Positions 35,554 to 44,528 are shown, numbered from the stretch's first letter. The stretch: DNA of 64,000 nucleotides from Bradyrhizobium tropiciagri (GCF_018130505.1 NZ_JAFCKH010000017.1:1-64000); one strand, 5' to 3'. Numbers and translations are program-made. Notes: generated by a model not told the origin, from the sequence alone.

Positions 35554-35907
35554 TCAGCGTTCGCCGAGCAGTTCCTTGATGCGCCGCTGCAGCTGGCGCT
35601 TCTTGATCTCGCTGCGGCGCAGGCGCTCGTCGAGATCGCTGACCGGGGTGTCCGAGGTCATGATGCGGAAGGCGAGGCCGACCTTGTTGGCCTGGCGCCA
35701 GATCAGCCGGGCCAGGAACGAGCGGCCCTTGCGGGCGATGGTGAGCTTCATCTCCTCGGGCACGCGCGCGGCGTCGCCGAACTCCACGCAGGCGCCGCCA
35801 TCGCTGATGTTGCGCACCGTGCAGTCCAACGTCGAGCCGCGTTCGTTGATCTCCGCAACGCCGCCGTAAAGCACCTTGTCGCGAATGGTCCGGCGCCGGT
35901 CCAGCAT
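35554..35907 (-). CDS. PilZ domain protein
   Basis: This 117-residue protein carries a PilZ fold: RRRTIRDKV at the N-terminus supplies the RxxxR-like part of the c-di-GMP motif and ISDGGACVEF the (D/N)xSxxG-like part. The last 30 residues form a charged helix ending KKRQLQRRIKELLGER. It may sense cyclic di-GMP, as made by PleD encoded at 51600. The start at 35907 is set by GGAGG ten bases upstream on the minus strand; an earlier in-frame ATG at 35973 lacks such a site. Confidence 0.8.
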   Translation of the reverse strand: MLDRRRTIRDKVLYGGVAEINERGSTLDCTVRNISDGGACVEFGDAARVPEEMKLTIARKGRSFLARLIWRQANKVGLAFRIMTSDTPVSDLDERLRRSEIKKRQLQRRIKELLGER

Positions 35908-36062
35908 CGCAAAAAATCCTCCGAATGAACGGCAGGACTGTACCGCTCCGCGGCGGGAAAAGAAGGTCCGCAATGGAACCCGTTGCAGTTAACGTAAATT
36001 GTTCGCGGCCGGCGCAACCTGGATTCAGCGATAGTTTTTGCGCCGCAAACGTGCCAGCCGGA

Positions 36063-37019
36063 TCAGTTCGGCAACCGGCTGTGGCGCCAGTCGCGCGGCG
36101 ACTGGCCGTAATGCTCGCGGAACACCCGGCCGAAATGCGAGAGATCGTTAAAACCCCAGGCGAAGGCGATCTCGCCGATATGGCGATGCGCGTGCGCCGG
36201 CGAGGCGAGGTCGCGCTTGCAACGCTCCAGCCGCTGCGCCAGCAGGAAGCGCTGGAACGAGGTGCCTTCGTCGGCAAACAGGCTGCTGGCGTAGCGCGGC
36301 GAGATGCCGAGCGCCGCGGCGGTCTCGGCGAGGCCGAGATCGGGGTTGGGCAGATGCGCCAGCACATGCGCCTTCAGCCGGTAGAGGAGAGCCGAGCGGT
36401 GGGTCGAGGCCGGCAGCGCGGAGCCAGCGAGCCGCTCGCTCATCGCCATCGCGAGCAGGTCCGCGGCCTGATCGGAGAGCCGGATCGCGCTATCCGGATC
36501 GAGCCTGTCGGCGACGTCGGCGAGGCCGGCGATGAACTGACAGGCCAGCCGCTGCACCGGGCTGTCCGAGGTGAACGTGGTCGCGGTGAGGGCCTGCGTG
36601 CCGGCGAAGCGGCGGTGCAGCATCTCGCGCGGCATCTGGAAGATGGTCTGGGTGAAGTCGTCGTTGAAGCGCAGCTCGTAGGGGCGGGTGGTGTCGTAGA
36701 AGGCGAATTCGCCGGGTTGGATCGCGGTCTCGCGGCCGTCCTGCAGCACGGCGCCGGCGCCGCGCCGGCCGAGCGCGATCAGGATGAAGTCCTCGCTGGC
36801 GCGCGCGATCCGCGACGGCGTGCGCAACACCCGCTGCCGGCTCGAGGAGACCGTCGAGCATCTGGCCGCGCCGAGCTGCGCTGAGGTGATGGCGCCGTGG
36901 AAGGCGGTGCCGAGGTCGGACTTGCAGTCGAGCTGCACGAAGACGTCGCAGACGATGTCCTGCCAGAGCGCGAGGCGCCGGTGGGTGGGCGCGTCTTCCG
37001 TGGTGAACAGGGCCGGCAT
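36063..37019 (-). CDS. AraC family transcriptional regulator
   Basis: This 318-residue regulator has an N-terminal sensor domain of the AraC-binding type 2 class (GEFAFYDTTRPYELRF, TIFQMPREMLHRRF) and a C-terminal double helix-turn-helix (about 215-318; LAETAAALGISPRYASSLF and IGEIAFAWGFNDLSHFGRVF). The start at 37019 follows GGAGGGAGGAAAT on the minus strand. It is transcribed divergently from the nitrilase and aldoxime dehydratase genes, and AraC-type activators beside such genes usually control them in response to nitriles or aldoximes. Confidence 0.88.
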   Translation of the reverse strand: MPALFTTEDAPTHRRLALWQDIVCDVFVQLDCKSDLGTAFHGAITSAQLGAARCSTVSSSRQRVLRTPSRIARASEDFILIALGRRGAGAVLQDGRETAIQPGEFAFYDTTRPYELRFNDDFTQTIFQMPREMLHRRFAGTQALTATTFTSDSPVQRLACQFIAGLADVADRLDPDSAIRLSDQAADLLAMAMSERLAGSALPASTHRSALLYRLKAHVLAHLPNPDLGLAETAAALGISPRYASSLFADEGTSFQRFLLAQRLERCKRDLASPAHAHRHIGEIAFAWGFNDLSHFGRVFREHYGQSPRDWRHSRLPN

Positions 37020-37208
37020 GATTTCCTCCCTCCCTTCACGAGTCCAAACGCTGGCCACTCAAACAAAGCAAGCTTCGTACCCGGGCGCCCGCGGCCGATC
37101 TCCTCCGCAGTCGAATTTTCCTTCCGTCCTGGTCGAACGGCGGTCCCGGTCCCGGGGCAGCATGATGTCAGAGGCCGCTAGGGCCGATCAAGTGCGAGGA
37201 GGAACATC
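37020..37208. promoter_or_regulatory. divergent promoter region, AraC regulator / nitrilase
   Basis: This 189-base space separates two divergent starts, so both promoters must lie here. GCGAGGAGGAACATC before 37209 carries the nitrilase ribosome-binding site. No convincing direct-repeat AraC site or -35/-10 pair could be fixed by eye. Confidence 0.45.
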
Positions 37209-38225
37209 ATGGGCATCGAACATCCGAAATATCGCGTTGCGGTGGTGCAGGCGGCGCCGGCGTTTCTCGACCTCGACGCGTCCATCGCCAAGTCGATCGC
37301 GCTGATCGAGGAGGCGGCCGCAAAGGGGGCCAAGCTGATCGCGTTCCCGGAGGCCTTCATCCCCGGCTATCCCTGGTACATCTGGCTGGACTCGCCGGCC
37401 TGGGCGATCGGGCGTGGCTTCGTGCAGCGCTATTTCGACAATTCGCTGAGCTACGACAGCCCGCAGGCCGAGAAACTGCGGCTCGCGGTGAAGCAGGCCG
37501 GCATGACCGCGGTACTCGGCCTGTCCGAGCGCGACGGCGGCAGCCTCTACCTCGCGCAATGGCTGATCGGCCCCGATGGCGAGACGATCGCAAAGCGGCG
37601 CAAGCTGCGGCCGACCCATGCCGAGCGCACCGTCTATGGCGAGGGTGATGGCAGCGACCTTGCGGTGCACGACCGTCCCGGCATCGGCCGGCTTGGCGCG
37701 CTGTGCTGCTGGGAGCACCTGCAGCCGCTGTCGAAATACGCGATGTACGCCCAGAACGAGCAGGTCCATGTCGCGGCCTGGCCGAGCTTCTCGCTGTACG
37801 ATCCGTTCGCGCCGGCGCTCGGCTGGGAGGTCAACAATGCGGCCTCGCGCGTCTATGCCGTCGAGGGCTCCTGCTTCGTGCTGGCGCCCTGTGCCACGGT
37901 CTCGCAGGCGATGATCGACGAGCTCTGCGATCGCGACGACAAGCACGCCCTGCTGCATGTCGGCGGCGGCCATGCCGCGATCTACGGGCCCGACGGCAGC
38001 GCGCTCGCCGAGAAGCTGCCGCCCGAGCAGGAGGGGCTGCTGTTCGCCGACATCGATCTCGGCGCAATCAGCGTCGCCAAGAACGCTGCCGATCCGGCCG
38101 GGCATTATTCGCGGCCCGACGTCACGCGTCTGCTGCTGAACAGGAAGCCCTCCAAGCGCGTCGAGCATTTCGCGCTGCCGCTCGACAATCTGCCGGGCGA
38201 CGAGCTCGACGCGGCCGCGAGCTGA
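37209..38225 (+). CDS. nitrilase
   Basis: This 338-residue enzyme hydrolyses a nitrile to the carboxylic acid and ammonia. The Glu-Lys-Cys triad is complete: E48 in FPEAF, K132 in RRKLRPTHAER and C167 in LCCWEH. The length, GYPWYIWLDSP near the start and the HYSRPDV segment near the end are those of plant/bacterial nitrilases that form large spiral oligomers. The ribosome-binding site is AGGAGGAA at 37197-37204. With aldoxime dehydratase next to it, it would complete the aldoxime to nitrile to acid route. Confidence 0.93.
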   Translation: MGIEHPKYRVAVVQAAPAFLDLDASIAKSIALIEEAAAKGAKLIAFPEAFIPGYPWYIWLDSPAWAIGRGFVQRYFDNSLSYDSPQAEKLRLAVKQAGMTAVLGLSERDGGSLYLAQWLIGPDGETIAKRRKLRPTHAERTVYGEGDGSDLAVHDRPGIGRLGALCCWEHLQPLSKYAMYAQNEQVHVAAWPSFSLYDPFAPALGWEVNNAASRVYAVEGSCFVLAPCATVSQAMIDELCDRDDKHALLHVGGGHAAIYGPDGSALAEKLPPEQEGLLFADIDLGAISVAKNAADPAGHYSRPDVTRLLLNRKPSKRVEHFALPLDNLPGDELDAAAS

Positions 38226-38237
38226 CGGAGGCAAACC

Positions 38238-39278
38238 ATGGAGTCAGCCATTCCATCACATCTCGAGACCACGCGATCCCGCCACAAGCGCGTGCCCGAC
38301 GACTACGCGCCGCCTTATCCGTCCTTCGTCGCGCGCCACAAGCCCGCGGTGACGCGGGTGATCATGGCCTATTTCGGCGTGCAGTATCGCGGCGAGCCGA
38401 CGGCCGCGGTGACCGCGGCGCTGGCGCAGATCGCGGCGCGCTTCGCGAGCGAGAACGGTCCGTCGCACTGGGACCGTGCGCAATATGTCGACCAGGCCGG
38501 ATTCACCAACGTCGTCTCGGTCGCCTATTGGGACGATGCCGGGCGCTTCGACGCCTGGTTCGCCGGAGCGCGCGAGGCGTGGACCGGCGGCGCCGCGGCT
38601 GACGGCATCGGCCGCTTGGTCGAGGTGCTACGGCCGCATGTTGCGCGCTACGAGACGCTGTTCTCTTCCACCGACCGTGCCGAAGGCGTCGCGGTTCTCG
38701 CCGACGGCATGAGCGGGGAGATCCAGGAGCACGCCTATTGGGGCGGCATGCGCGACCGCATCCCGCTGTCGCAGACCGACGCGATGTCGCCGGGCGGCGA
38801 GCCGCGCGTGATCCGTGACGGCGCTCGCATCCGCGTGGTCGCGCACGACAATCTCTGCCTGATCCGCTCCGGGCAGGATTGGAGCGACACCGAGGCGTCG
38901 GAGCGCAAGATGTATCTCGACGACGTCGAGCCGGTCTTGCGCGAGGGCATGGACTTCCTGCGCGACGACGGCGTGCGGGTCGGATGCTACGCCAACCGCT
39001 ACATGCAGGTCGTCGATGCCGAGGGACGGCCGACCGAGAAGTCCTATGGGCAGAGCTGGTGGAAGTCTCTCGCGGCGCTGGAGCGCTGGTCGGAATCGCA
39101 TCCGACCCACGTCAAGATCTTCGGCGCGGCGATGAAGTATTTGATGACGCTGGGGCCGAGCGCGAAGCTCAGGCTCTATCACGAGGTCACGGTCGCCGCC
39201 GCGGACGAACAGTTCTTCGAGTATCTCGGCTGCCACGAGCGGACCGGGATGCTCAACGCAGTTCCGGTCGCGTCATGA
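38238..39278 (+). CDS. aldoxime dehydratase (phenylacetaldoxime dehydratase family, heme enzyme)
   Basis: This 346-residue protein is of the OxdA family, which dehydrates aldoximes to nitriles at a ferrous b-type heme. The family start (VPDDYAPPYPSFVAR), GFTNVVSVAYWDD, DNLCLIRSGQDWSD, and the C-terminal LRLYHEVTV and YLGCHERTGML are present. H315 is the candidate proximal heme ligand and H333 a candidate for the catalytic distal His. It follows the nitrilase gene after 12 bases with CGGAGG in between, so they form one operon, as in classic aldoxime-nitrile gene clusters. Confidence 0.92.
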   Translation: MESAIPSHLETTRSRHKRVPDDYAPPYPSFVARHKPAVTRVIMAYFGVQYRGEPTAAVTAALAQIAARFASENGPSHWDRAQYVDQAGFTNVVSVAYWDDAGRFDAWFAGAREAWTGGAAADGIGRLVEVLRPHVARYETLFSSTDRAEGVAVLADGMSGEIQEHAYWGGMRDRIPLSQTDAMSPGGEPRVIRDGARIRVVAHDNLCLIRSGQDWSDTEASERKMYLDDVEPVLREGMDFLRDDGVRVGCYANRYMQVVDAEGRPTEKSYGQSWWKSLAALERWSESHPTHVKIFGAAMKYLMTLGPSAKLRLYHEVTVAAADEQFFEYLGCHERTGMLNAVPVAS

Positions 39279-39317
39279 ACTCGGACGAAGCAAAGGTACG
39301 AGTCCCAAATATGGAAG

Positions 39318-39388
39318 AACAACCCCATGCAAAGTAGCCGGCGGCCGCCTGCACTCGGAAAAGCCACTTGACGCGTCGGGCAACTCAG
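39318..39388 (-). repeat. 71-base dispersed element, copy B (inverted relative to copy A)
   Basis: The reverse complement has the same length and the same ends as 15689-15759 (CTGAGTTGCCCGACG at the left, GGCTACTTTGCATGGGG near the right), with an unrelated 27-base centre. It lies 40 bases after the aldoxime dehydratase gene. Confidence 0.75.
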
Positions 39389-39437
39389 TAGTAAATTTCC
39401 ATTGTTCCGAAATTTTGCGAATGCCGCCGCCGCGCGA

Positions 39438-39477
39438 TAGTCCTGCGGGCGGCGCCTTAGTCTTGCGGGCGGCGCCT
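39438..39477. repeat. tandem 20-base repeat
   Basis: TAGTCCTGCGGGCGGCGCCT (39438-39457) is directly followed by the same 20 bases with one change (39458-39477). It lies in the gap after the aldoxime cluster. It is probably a slippage duplication. Confidence 0.8.
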
Positions 39478-39520
39478 TGCGCCGACCCGCCTGGCTCGCG
39501 GTAAGGCTAATCCGACACGA

Positions 39521-40450
39521 TCAGGCGACGCGCAGACCCTTGGCGATTTCCTTCTGGGCGTCGAACTCGCGACGCAGGCGCGCCAGCTCCTCGGCGCTGA
39601 GCGCGTCCGCGTTGCTGTAGTCACGCTTCCAGGCATGGTCCTCGCTCCAGCGCAGTGGCGACTGCACCGTGGTTTGCGGACCGGGGGCCTGCTCCAGCAC
39701 GCGCAGCGCCAGCTCCAGCGTGGAAGCCTGCGAGGCAACGTCGTGCGGCTTGCCGGCGGAGTTGCCGAGCGGGAAGTCGGAGAACAGGAAACGCGCGACT
39801 GCGGCGTGCTCGACGATATCCTTGGCGCAGCCCATCACGACGGTTGGGATGCCGTTCGCTTCGAGATGTCGCGCGACCAGGCTGACGGTCTGGTGGCACA
39901 CCGGGCAGTTCGGAACCAGCACCGCGGCATCGACGGCATCTGCGCGGCAGCGCGCGAGGATTTCCGGCGCATCGGTGTCGATGGTGACGCGGTGGCTGCG
40001 GTTGGTCGGGGCGCCGAAGAAGCGCGGTGCGACCTCGCCGATCCGTCCCTCGGCGGCAAGCCGCTTGAGCTGCGCCAGCGGGAACCAGGTGCCGCTATCG
40101 GTTGCCGTGGTGTGCACGCGGTCATAGGCGATATGGGAAATCCGCACATCGTGCGGCAGCGAGGTGTCGCCGTCATAGACCGAATAGAACTTGGCGCCGC
40201 CATTGTATTTCGCGCCGGGGCCCTGGTCGCCCTTGGCCGGATCGAACGGCGCCGCCGTCGTGATCAGGGCGACGCGGGACCGGCCGAGCTGCTTGGTCAG
40301 CGGCTGGAACGGGGCGGAGGTGTAGTGCGCCCAGCGGTAGGGTGTGGTGTAGCCGATCGCCGCGTAATAATCCCGGGTCCGCTTCATGTAGCCGATCGGG
40401 GCGTCGTCCTCGGGCGCGAAACCGAGCTGATCGTCCGAAGGTGCGGCCAT
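39521..40450 (-). CDS. glycine/sarcosine/betaine reductase selenoprotein B family protein, cysteine form
   Basis: This 309-residue protein looks like a homologue of the substrate-binding B subunit of glycine, sarcosine or betaine reductases. PNCPVCHQTVSLVARHLEANGIPTV (about 190-215) corresponds to the redox loop that holds selenocysteine in the anaerobic enzymes; here it is a plain CxxC, followed by a typical GIPTVVMG strand. No other reductase subunits are nearby, so a different thiol-based role is likely. The start at 40450 has AGGGAG upstream on the minus strand; an in-frame ATG at 40477 is the alternative. Confidence 0.7.
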   Translation of the reverse strand: MAAPSDDQLGFAPEDDAPIGYMKRTRDYYAAIGYTTPYRWAHYTSAPFQPLTKQLGRSRVALITTAAPFDPAKGDQGPGAKYNGGAKFYSVYDGDTSLPHDVRISHIAYDRVHTTATDSGTWFPLAQLKRLAAEGRIGEVAPRFFGAPTNRSHRVTIDTDAPEILARCRADAVDAAVLVPNCPVCHQTVSLVARHLEANGIPTVVMGCAKDIVEHAAVARFLFSDFPLGNSAGKPHDVASQASTLELALRVLEQAPGPQTTVQSPLRWSEDHAWKRDYSNADALSAEELARLRREFDAQKEIAKGLRVA

Positions 40451-40541
40451 TTTGCGCTCCCTTTTGCGCGCCATCATTATCAGCCATAGCTAGACGAGGA
40501 GCCTGCGGTGTCAAGCCGCGCGGCGCGGGAACAGAACTGCG

Positions 40542-41624
40542 ATGCGAACGGGTCTTTGCGCCGCATGGATCATGCTTGCGATGCTGCTGCCGCCGGCCGG
40601 CGCCAGCGCGGAGGACACGCCGCCTGCCGCGGCCGGGCCGTCCCACGCCGAGCAACCCGTCTCCCCTCCGGCGGACAAGCCGGCGGCGCCGGCCGAGCCA
40701 CCGGCTGCGCCCGTGGCGGAGAAGCCTGTGGATCAGCCCGCGGCCGCTCCCGCTGAGAAGCCGGCAACGCCGGAAGAGAAATCAGCGTCAGCCCCGGCCG
40801 ACAAACCCGCCGATGCGCGCGAGAGCGACACCCGCGAGGCGATGTGCCTGATGATCGAGTCCGCCGCGCGGGCGAACGATCTGCCGCTCGAGTTCTTCGC
40901 CCGCGTGATCTGGCAGGAGAGCCGTTTCCAGGCCGACGCGGTCGGGCCGGTCACGCGCAGCGGCCAGCGCGCGCAGGGCATCGCGCAGTTCATGCCGGGC
41001 ACCGCCAGCGAGCGTGGGCTGCTCGATCCCTTCAATCCGGTGCAGGCGTTGCCGAAATCGGCCGAGTTTCTGAGCGAGCTGCGTGGCCAGTTCGGCAATC
41101 TCGGGCTTGCCGCCGCGGCCTACAATGCCGGCCCGCGGCGGATCCAGGAATGGCTCGCCGGCACCGGCTACATGCCGCAGGAGACCCGCGCCTATGTCTA
41201 TGCGATCACCGGCTCCAGCGTCGACGATTGGGCGACGGCAGGGCGCACCGGCAAGATGCCCGAGCGCAAGCCGACGTCGAGCTGCCGCGAGCTGATGGCG
41301 CTGCTCAAGCGTGCCCCCAATCCGTTCGTCGCCGAGCTCGAGCAGCACGTGACGCTGTCGGCGGCCAAGGTGTGGGGCGTGCAGCTCGCCGCCGGCTTCA
41401 GCCGCGACAAGGCGCTGGCGATGTACGCCCGTGCAATGAAGCGGCTCTCCAACGTGATCGGCGACCAGGACCCGAGCCTCTTGAGCTCGCGGCTGCGCAC
41501 CCGCGGCAGCGCCACCTTCTACCAGGTGCGCATCGGCGCCGACACGCGCGGCGAGGCCGACGGCCTCTGCAGCCGCATCCGCAAGGCCGGTGGCGCATGC
41601 TTCGTGCTGAAGAACCGGGCGTGA
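40542..41624 (+). CDS. lytic transglycosylase domain protein
   Basis: This 360-residue protein has a signal peptide (residues 1-23), a linker of Pro, Ala and Glu (about 25-95) and an SLT domain (about 100-230) with the catalytic Glu in VIWQESRF, AQGIAQFMPGTA and AAAYNAGPRRIQEWL. The C-terminal 80 residues resemble a SPOR-like domain (ATFYQVRIGADTRGEADGLC). It cleaves glycan strands of peptidoglycan with formation of anhydromuramic acid. It is probably periplasmic and acts in wall remodelling. Confidence 0.88.
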   Translation: MRTGLCAAWIMLAMLLPPAGASAEDTPPAAAGPSHAEQPVSPPADKPAAPAEPPAAPVAEKPVDQPAAAPAEKPATPEEKSASAPADKPADARESDTREAMCLMIESAARANDLPLEFFARVIWQESRFQADAVGPVTRSGQRAQGIAQFMPGTASERGLLDPFNPVQALPKSAEFLSELRGQFGNLGLAAAAYNAGPRRIQEWLAGTGYMPQETRAYVYAITGSSVDDWATAGRTGKMPERKPTSSCRELMALLKRAPNPFVAELEQHVTLSAAKVWGVQLAAGFSRDKALAMYARAMKRLSNVIGDQDPSLLSSRLRTRGSATFYQVRIGADTRGEADGLCSRIRKAGGACFVLKNRA

Positions 41625-41633
41625 CGTCATCTC

Positions 41634-41720
41634 GTAGCCCGGATGCAGCGAAGCGAAATCCGGGGCAGTCTCTCCGCGGTGAGGCTTTCCCGGATTGCGC
41701 TTCGCTCCATCCGGGCTACC
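41634..41720. repeat. dispersed palindromic repeat, family 3, copy 1
   Basis: CGTAGCCCGGATG...GAAGCGAAATCCGGG at the left is complemented by CCCGGATTGCGCTTCGC...CATCCGGGCTAC at the right. The same hairpin occurs at 44441 and 52982, three copies within 12 kb. It lies just after the transglycosylase gene. Confidence 0.85.
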
Positions 41721-41806
41721 GCATAGCGGCTCTGTGCGGTGCCTTGCTTGACCGTGCGTTGCGCCGGCCCTAAGCCGCCGCCATTGCAACACCATCCGGT
41801 TCTCCC

Positions 41807-42559
41807 GTGGCGCTTCCTCCGCTCGACTCTCAGCAATGGCAGACCTCGTTCCGCGCCTTCCTGTGGGGCGCGCGGTCGATCGGGGCGACGGTGCTGACGC
41901 TGGTGCTGTTTGCGACCTATCTAGGCATCGGCGCGCTGGCGCATGATTCCGGCTTTTCGCTGGGCTGGACGCTGGCGAGCACGGCGTTCGTCTGGGCCGG
42001 GCCGGCGCAGATCATCGTGATCACGACGCTCGGCTCCGGCGCCACGGTGCTGCAATCGGCGATCGCGGTCACGGTCAGCGCCATCCGCCTGTTTCCGATG
42101 GTGGTGTCGGTGCTGCCGATGATGCGCACCGAGACGACAAAGCGCTGGCATCTCATTCTCGTCGCGCATCTCACCGCGGTGACGCTGTGGGTCGAGTGCT
42201 TCCGCTTCCTGCCGCAGGTGCCGCGCAACCGGCGGATCGCCTTCGTGCATGGGCTCGGTTGTGGGCTGGTCTGCGTCTGCCTGATCGCGAACACGATCGG
42301 CTACACGCTCGCCGCCAATCTCTCTCCGTTGCTGGCTGCCGGCATCCTGATGCTGACGCCGCTGGCGTTCCTGTTCTCCACCGCGCGCAACTGCCGCGAG
42401 CTTGCCGATGTCATCGCGCTGGTGCTCGGACTGCTGCTGTTCCCGGTAGCGGCGCTCTTGAACAGCGGCGTCGACATCCTGGTCAGCGGCGTGGTGGCCG
42501 GAACCATCGCCTATGGCGTGCACCGCTTGAGGGCCGGGACGGTGAGGGCGGGCGCATGA
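41807..42559 (+). CDS. azlC: AzlC family branched-chain amino acid exporter, large subunit
   Basis: This 250-residue membrane protein has about eight hydrophobic segments and the AzlC pattern FLWGARSIGATVLTLVLFA, AFVWAGPAQIIVIT and ARNCRELADVIAL. AzlC works with the small membrane protein AzlD, encoded immediately downstream with a four-base overlap (ATGA). The pair exports branched-chain amino acids or related compounds. The start at 41807 follows a GC-rich leader with no strong ribosome-binding site. Confidence 0.85.
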   Translation: MALPPLDSQQWQTSFRAFLWGARSIGATVLTLVLFATYLGIGALAHDSGFSLGWTLASTAFVWAGPAQIIVITTLGSGATVLQSAIAVTVSAIRLFPMVVSVLPMMRTETTKRWHLILVAHLTAVTLWVECFRFLPQVPRNRRIAFVHGLGCGLVCVCLIANTIGYTLAANLSPLLAAGILMLTPLAFLFSTARNCRELADVIALVLGLLLFPVAALLNSGVDILVSGVVAGTIAYGVHRLRAGTVRAGA

Positions 42560-42900
42560 GCAGCTTCATCGGCGATTGGCACGCGCTCGCGATCCTGTTC
42601 GTCGCCGGCGTCATCCCCAACCAGATCTGGCGCATGCTCGGCCTGTGGTTCGGCGGCGGCATCGACGAGAACTCCGAGCTGCTGGTCTGGGTCAGGGCGG
42701 TCGCGACCGCGATCCTCGCCGGCATCATCGCGCAGATCGTGGTGCAACCGCCGGGCGCGCTGGCCAGCGTGCCGGACTGGCTGCGCTACGGCGCGGTCGC
42801 CGCCGGCTTCGTCGTCTTCATGCTGACGCGGCGTTCGATCTTCGCCGGCGTGATCGCGGGCGAAATCGTCATGATCGCGGGCAAATACTGGCTCGGCTGA
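42556..42900 (+). CDS. azlD: AzlD family membrane protein, small subunit of the exporter
   Basis: This 114-residue protein has four hydrophobic segments (LAILFVAGVIPNQIWRMLGL, VRAVATAILAGIIAQIVV, YGAVAAGFVVFMLT and SIFAGVIAGEIVMIAG), the size and layout of AzlD. Its ATG overlaps the azlC stop as ATGA, so translation is coupled. Together the two would form the exporter in the inner membrane. Confidence 0.85.
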   Translation: MSSFIGDWHALAILFVAGVIPNQIWRMLGLWFGGGIDENSELLVWVRAVATAILAGIIAQIVVQPPGALASVPDWLRYGAVAAGFVVFMLTRRSIFAGVIAGEIVMIAGKYWLG

Positions 42901-42960
42901 TTGCGGCGAGCGGATATTCCGCTAGTCTCGCGCCCCAACAACAACAATCGGGGGAACAGC

Positions 42961-43935
42961 ATGAGGCGGCGCGCATCAGCATTCATTGTCGGATTGGCCG
43001 CGGCGCTGATGGCGACGCAGGTATCTGCCGCCGAATATCCGACGCGTCCGATCAAGCTCGTGGTGCCTTATGCTGCGGGCGGGCCGACCGACGTGCTCGG
43101 CCGGATCATCGGCGAATATCTCGGGCGCGATCTCAAGCAGGTGGTCGTGGTCGAGAACAAGGCCGGCGCGCAGGGCGCAATCGGTGCCGAGGCGGTGGCG
43201 CGCTCCGATCCCGACGGCTACACGCTGTTCGTGACGGCGGCCTCGATCTTCGTGCTCAATCCGCTGCTGTACAAGAAGCTGCCCTACGATCCGACGAAGG
43301 ATTTCCGCCTGCTGGCCGTCGTCACCGATGCGCCGATGATCATGGAGGTGAATCCTTCAGTGCCCGCCAAGACGATCGCGGAGTTCGTCGCCTATGCGAA
43401 GCAGAATCCGGGGAAGCTCAACTTCGGATCGGCCGGCACCGGCGGCACCGTTCATCTCGCCGGCGAGATGTTCAAGCAGATGGCCGGCGTTGAGATGACC
43501 CATGTGCCCTACAAGGGCGCCGGCCCCGCGCTGACCGATCTGTTGTCCGGCAACATCCAGCTGATGTTCGACACGCTCGGCACCGCACTGCCGCCGGTGA
43601 AGTCGGGCATGCTGCGGCCGCTCGGCGTCAGCTCGACCGAGCGCATTCCTGATCTGCCCGATCTGCCGACCATTGCCGAGAGCGGCTATCCCGATTATGC
43701 CGTCAGCGTCTGGTACGGTCTCGCGGCGCCGTCGAAGGTGCCGGGTGATGTCGCCGACAAGATCAAGGCGAGCCTCGACCGGGCCTTGAACGACGAGGCG
43801 TTTCGCGCTTCGCTGATCAAGATCGGCTTTCCGCCTCTGCGCCCGAAGAGCCAGGCCGAGATCGACAAGTTCGTGGAGACCGACCGCGCGCGGTGGGCGG
43901 GCGTGGTCAAGGCGCTGAACATATCGTTGGACTGA
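42961..43935 (+). CDS. TctC/Bug-type periplasmic solute-binding protein
   Basis: This 324-residue protein has a signal peptide (residues 1-22, ending VSA) and the Bug family signature [19 protein letters not shown] directly after it, then SDPDGYT and [14 protein letters not shown]. Such proteins bind organic acids for tripartite tricarboxylate transporters. No tctA or tctB membrane genes are next to it, as is often the case for orphan Bug proteins. The start has GGGGAA at 42951-42956. Confidence 0.9.
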   Translation: MRRRASAFIVGLAAALMATQVSAAEYPTRPIKLVVPYAAGGPTDVLGRIIGEYLGRDLKQVVVVENKAGAQGAIGAEAVARSDPDGYTLFVTAASIFVLNPLLYKKLPYDPTKDFRLLAVVTDAPMIMEVNPSVPAKTIAEFVAYAKQNPGKLNFGSAGTGGTVHLAGEMFKQMAGVEMTHVPYKGAGPALTDLLSGNIQLMFDTLGTALPPVKSGMLRPLGVSSTERIPDLPDLPTIAESGYPDYAVSVWYGLAAPSKVPGDVADKIKASLDRALNDEAFRASLIKIGFPPLRPKSQAEIDKFVETDRARWAGVVKALNISLD

Positions 43936-43939
43936 ACAG

Positions 43940-44431
43940 ATGGTACGTGAAAGTGAACTGCGCAGCGGCGAAGTCGCCGTCGACATGCCGACGGCGCGCG
44001 ATGCCGGCCTCGTCTTCATCGGCCGCATCCGCACGCCGTGGACCTCGCGGCTGGAGACGCCGCGGCAGGGGCGGCACGACGGCCCGGTGTGCCGGCTCGA
44101 GATCTTCGAGCCCTGGACCAGCGCGATCAAGGGCGTCGATTTCTACGAGAACCTCGAAGTGCTGTACTGGCTGCACCAGTCGCGCCGCGACATCGTGCTG
44201 CAAAGCCCGAAGAACAACGGCAAGACCCGCGGCACCTTCTCGCTGCGCTCGCCGGTGCGCCCCAATCCGATCGGCACCTCGATCGTGAAGCTGGTCGGCG
44301 TCGAGGGCAACGTCGTCCTGGTGCGTGGCCTCGACTGCCTCGACGAGACGCCGCTGATCGACCTCAAGCCCGACCGCTGCGAGTTCACACCGCTCGCCCC
44401 GCCGCAGCCGGGGGATTTCCAGACGGAGTGA
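43940..44431 (+). CDS. trmO: tRNA (N6-threonylcarbamoyladenosine(37)-N6)-methyltransferase TrmO
   Basis: This 163-residue protein matches the TrmO (TsaA/YaeB) family, which adds a methyl group from S-adenosylmethionine to t6A37 of t[13 protein letters not shown] at the start, [17 protein letters not shown] in the middle, and [22 protein letters not shown] followed by [14 protein letters not shown] are the family blocks. It starts 4 bases after the binding-protein stop and so is probably co-transcribed with it. Confidence 0.92.
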   Translation: MVRESELRSGEVAVDMPTARDAGLVFIGRIRTPWTSRLETPRQGRHDGPVCRLEIFEPWTSAIKGVDFYENLEVLYWLHQSRRDIVLQSPKNNGKTRGTFSLRSPVRPNPIGTSIVKLVGVEGNVVLVRGLDCLDETPLIDLKPDRCEFTPLAPPQPGDFQTE

Positions 44432-44440
44432 CGGCGGCGT

Positions 44441-44528
44441 CGTAGCCCGGATGGAGCGAAGCGAAATCCGGGGCCGGTCTTGCCGCGTGGAGGGAATCCC
44501 GGATTACGCTTCGCTCCATCCGGGCTAC
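44441..44528. repeat. dispersed palindromic repeat, family 3, copy 2
   Basis: It has the same arms as 41634-41720: CGTAGCCCGGATGGAGCGAA at the left and CGCTTCGCTCCATCCGGG near the right, with a variable centre. It lies between the convergent trmO and HIT genes. Confidence 0.85.

Noticed and set aside
42961-43935. Complete tripartite tricarboxylate transporter
   Set aside because: Only the binding protein gene is here; no tctA- or tctB-like membrane genes lie on either side.
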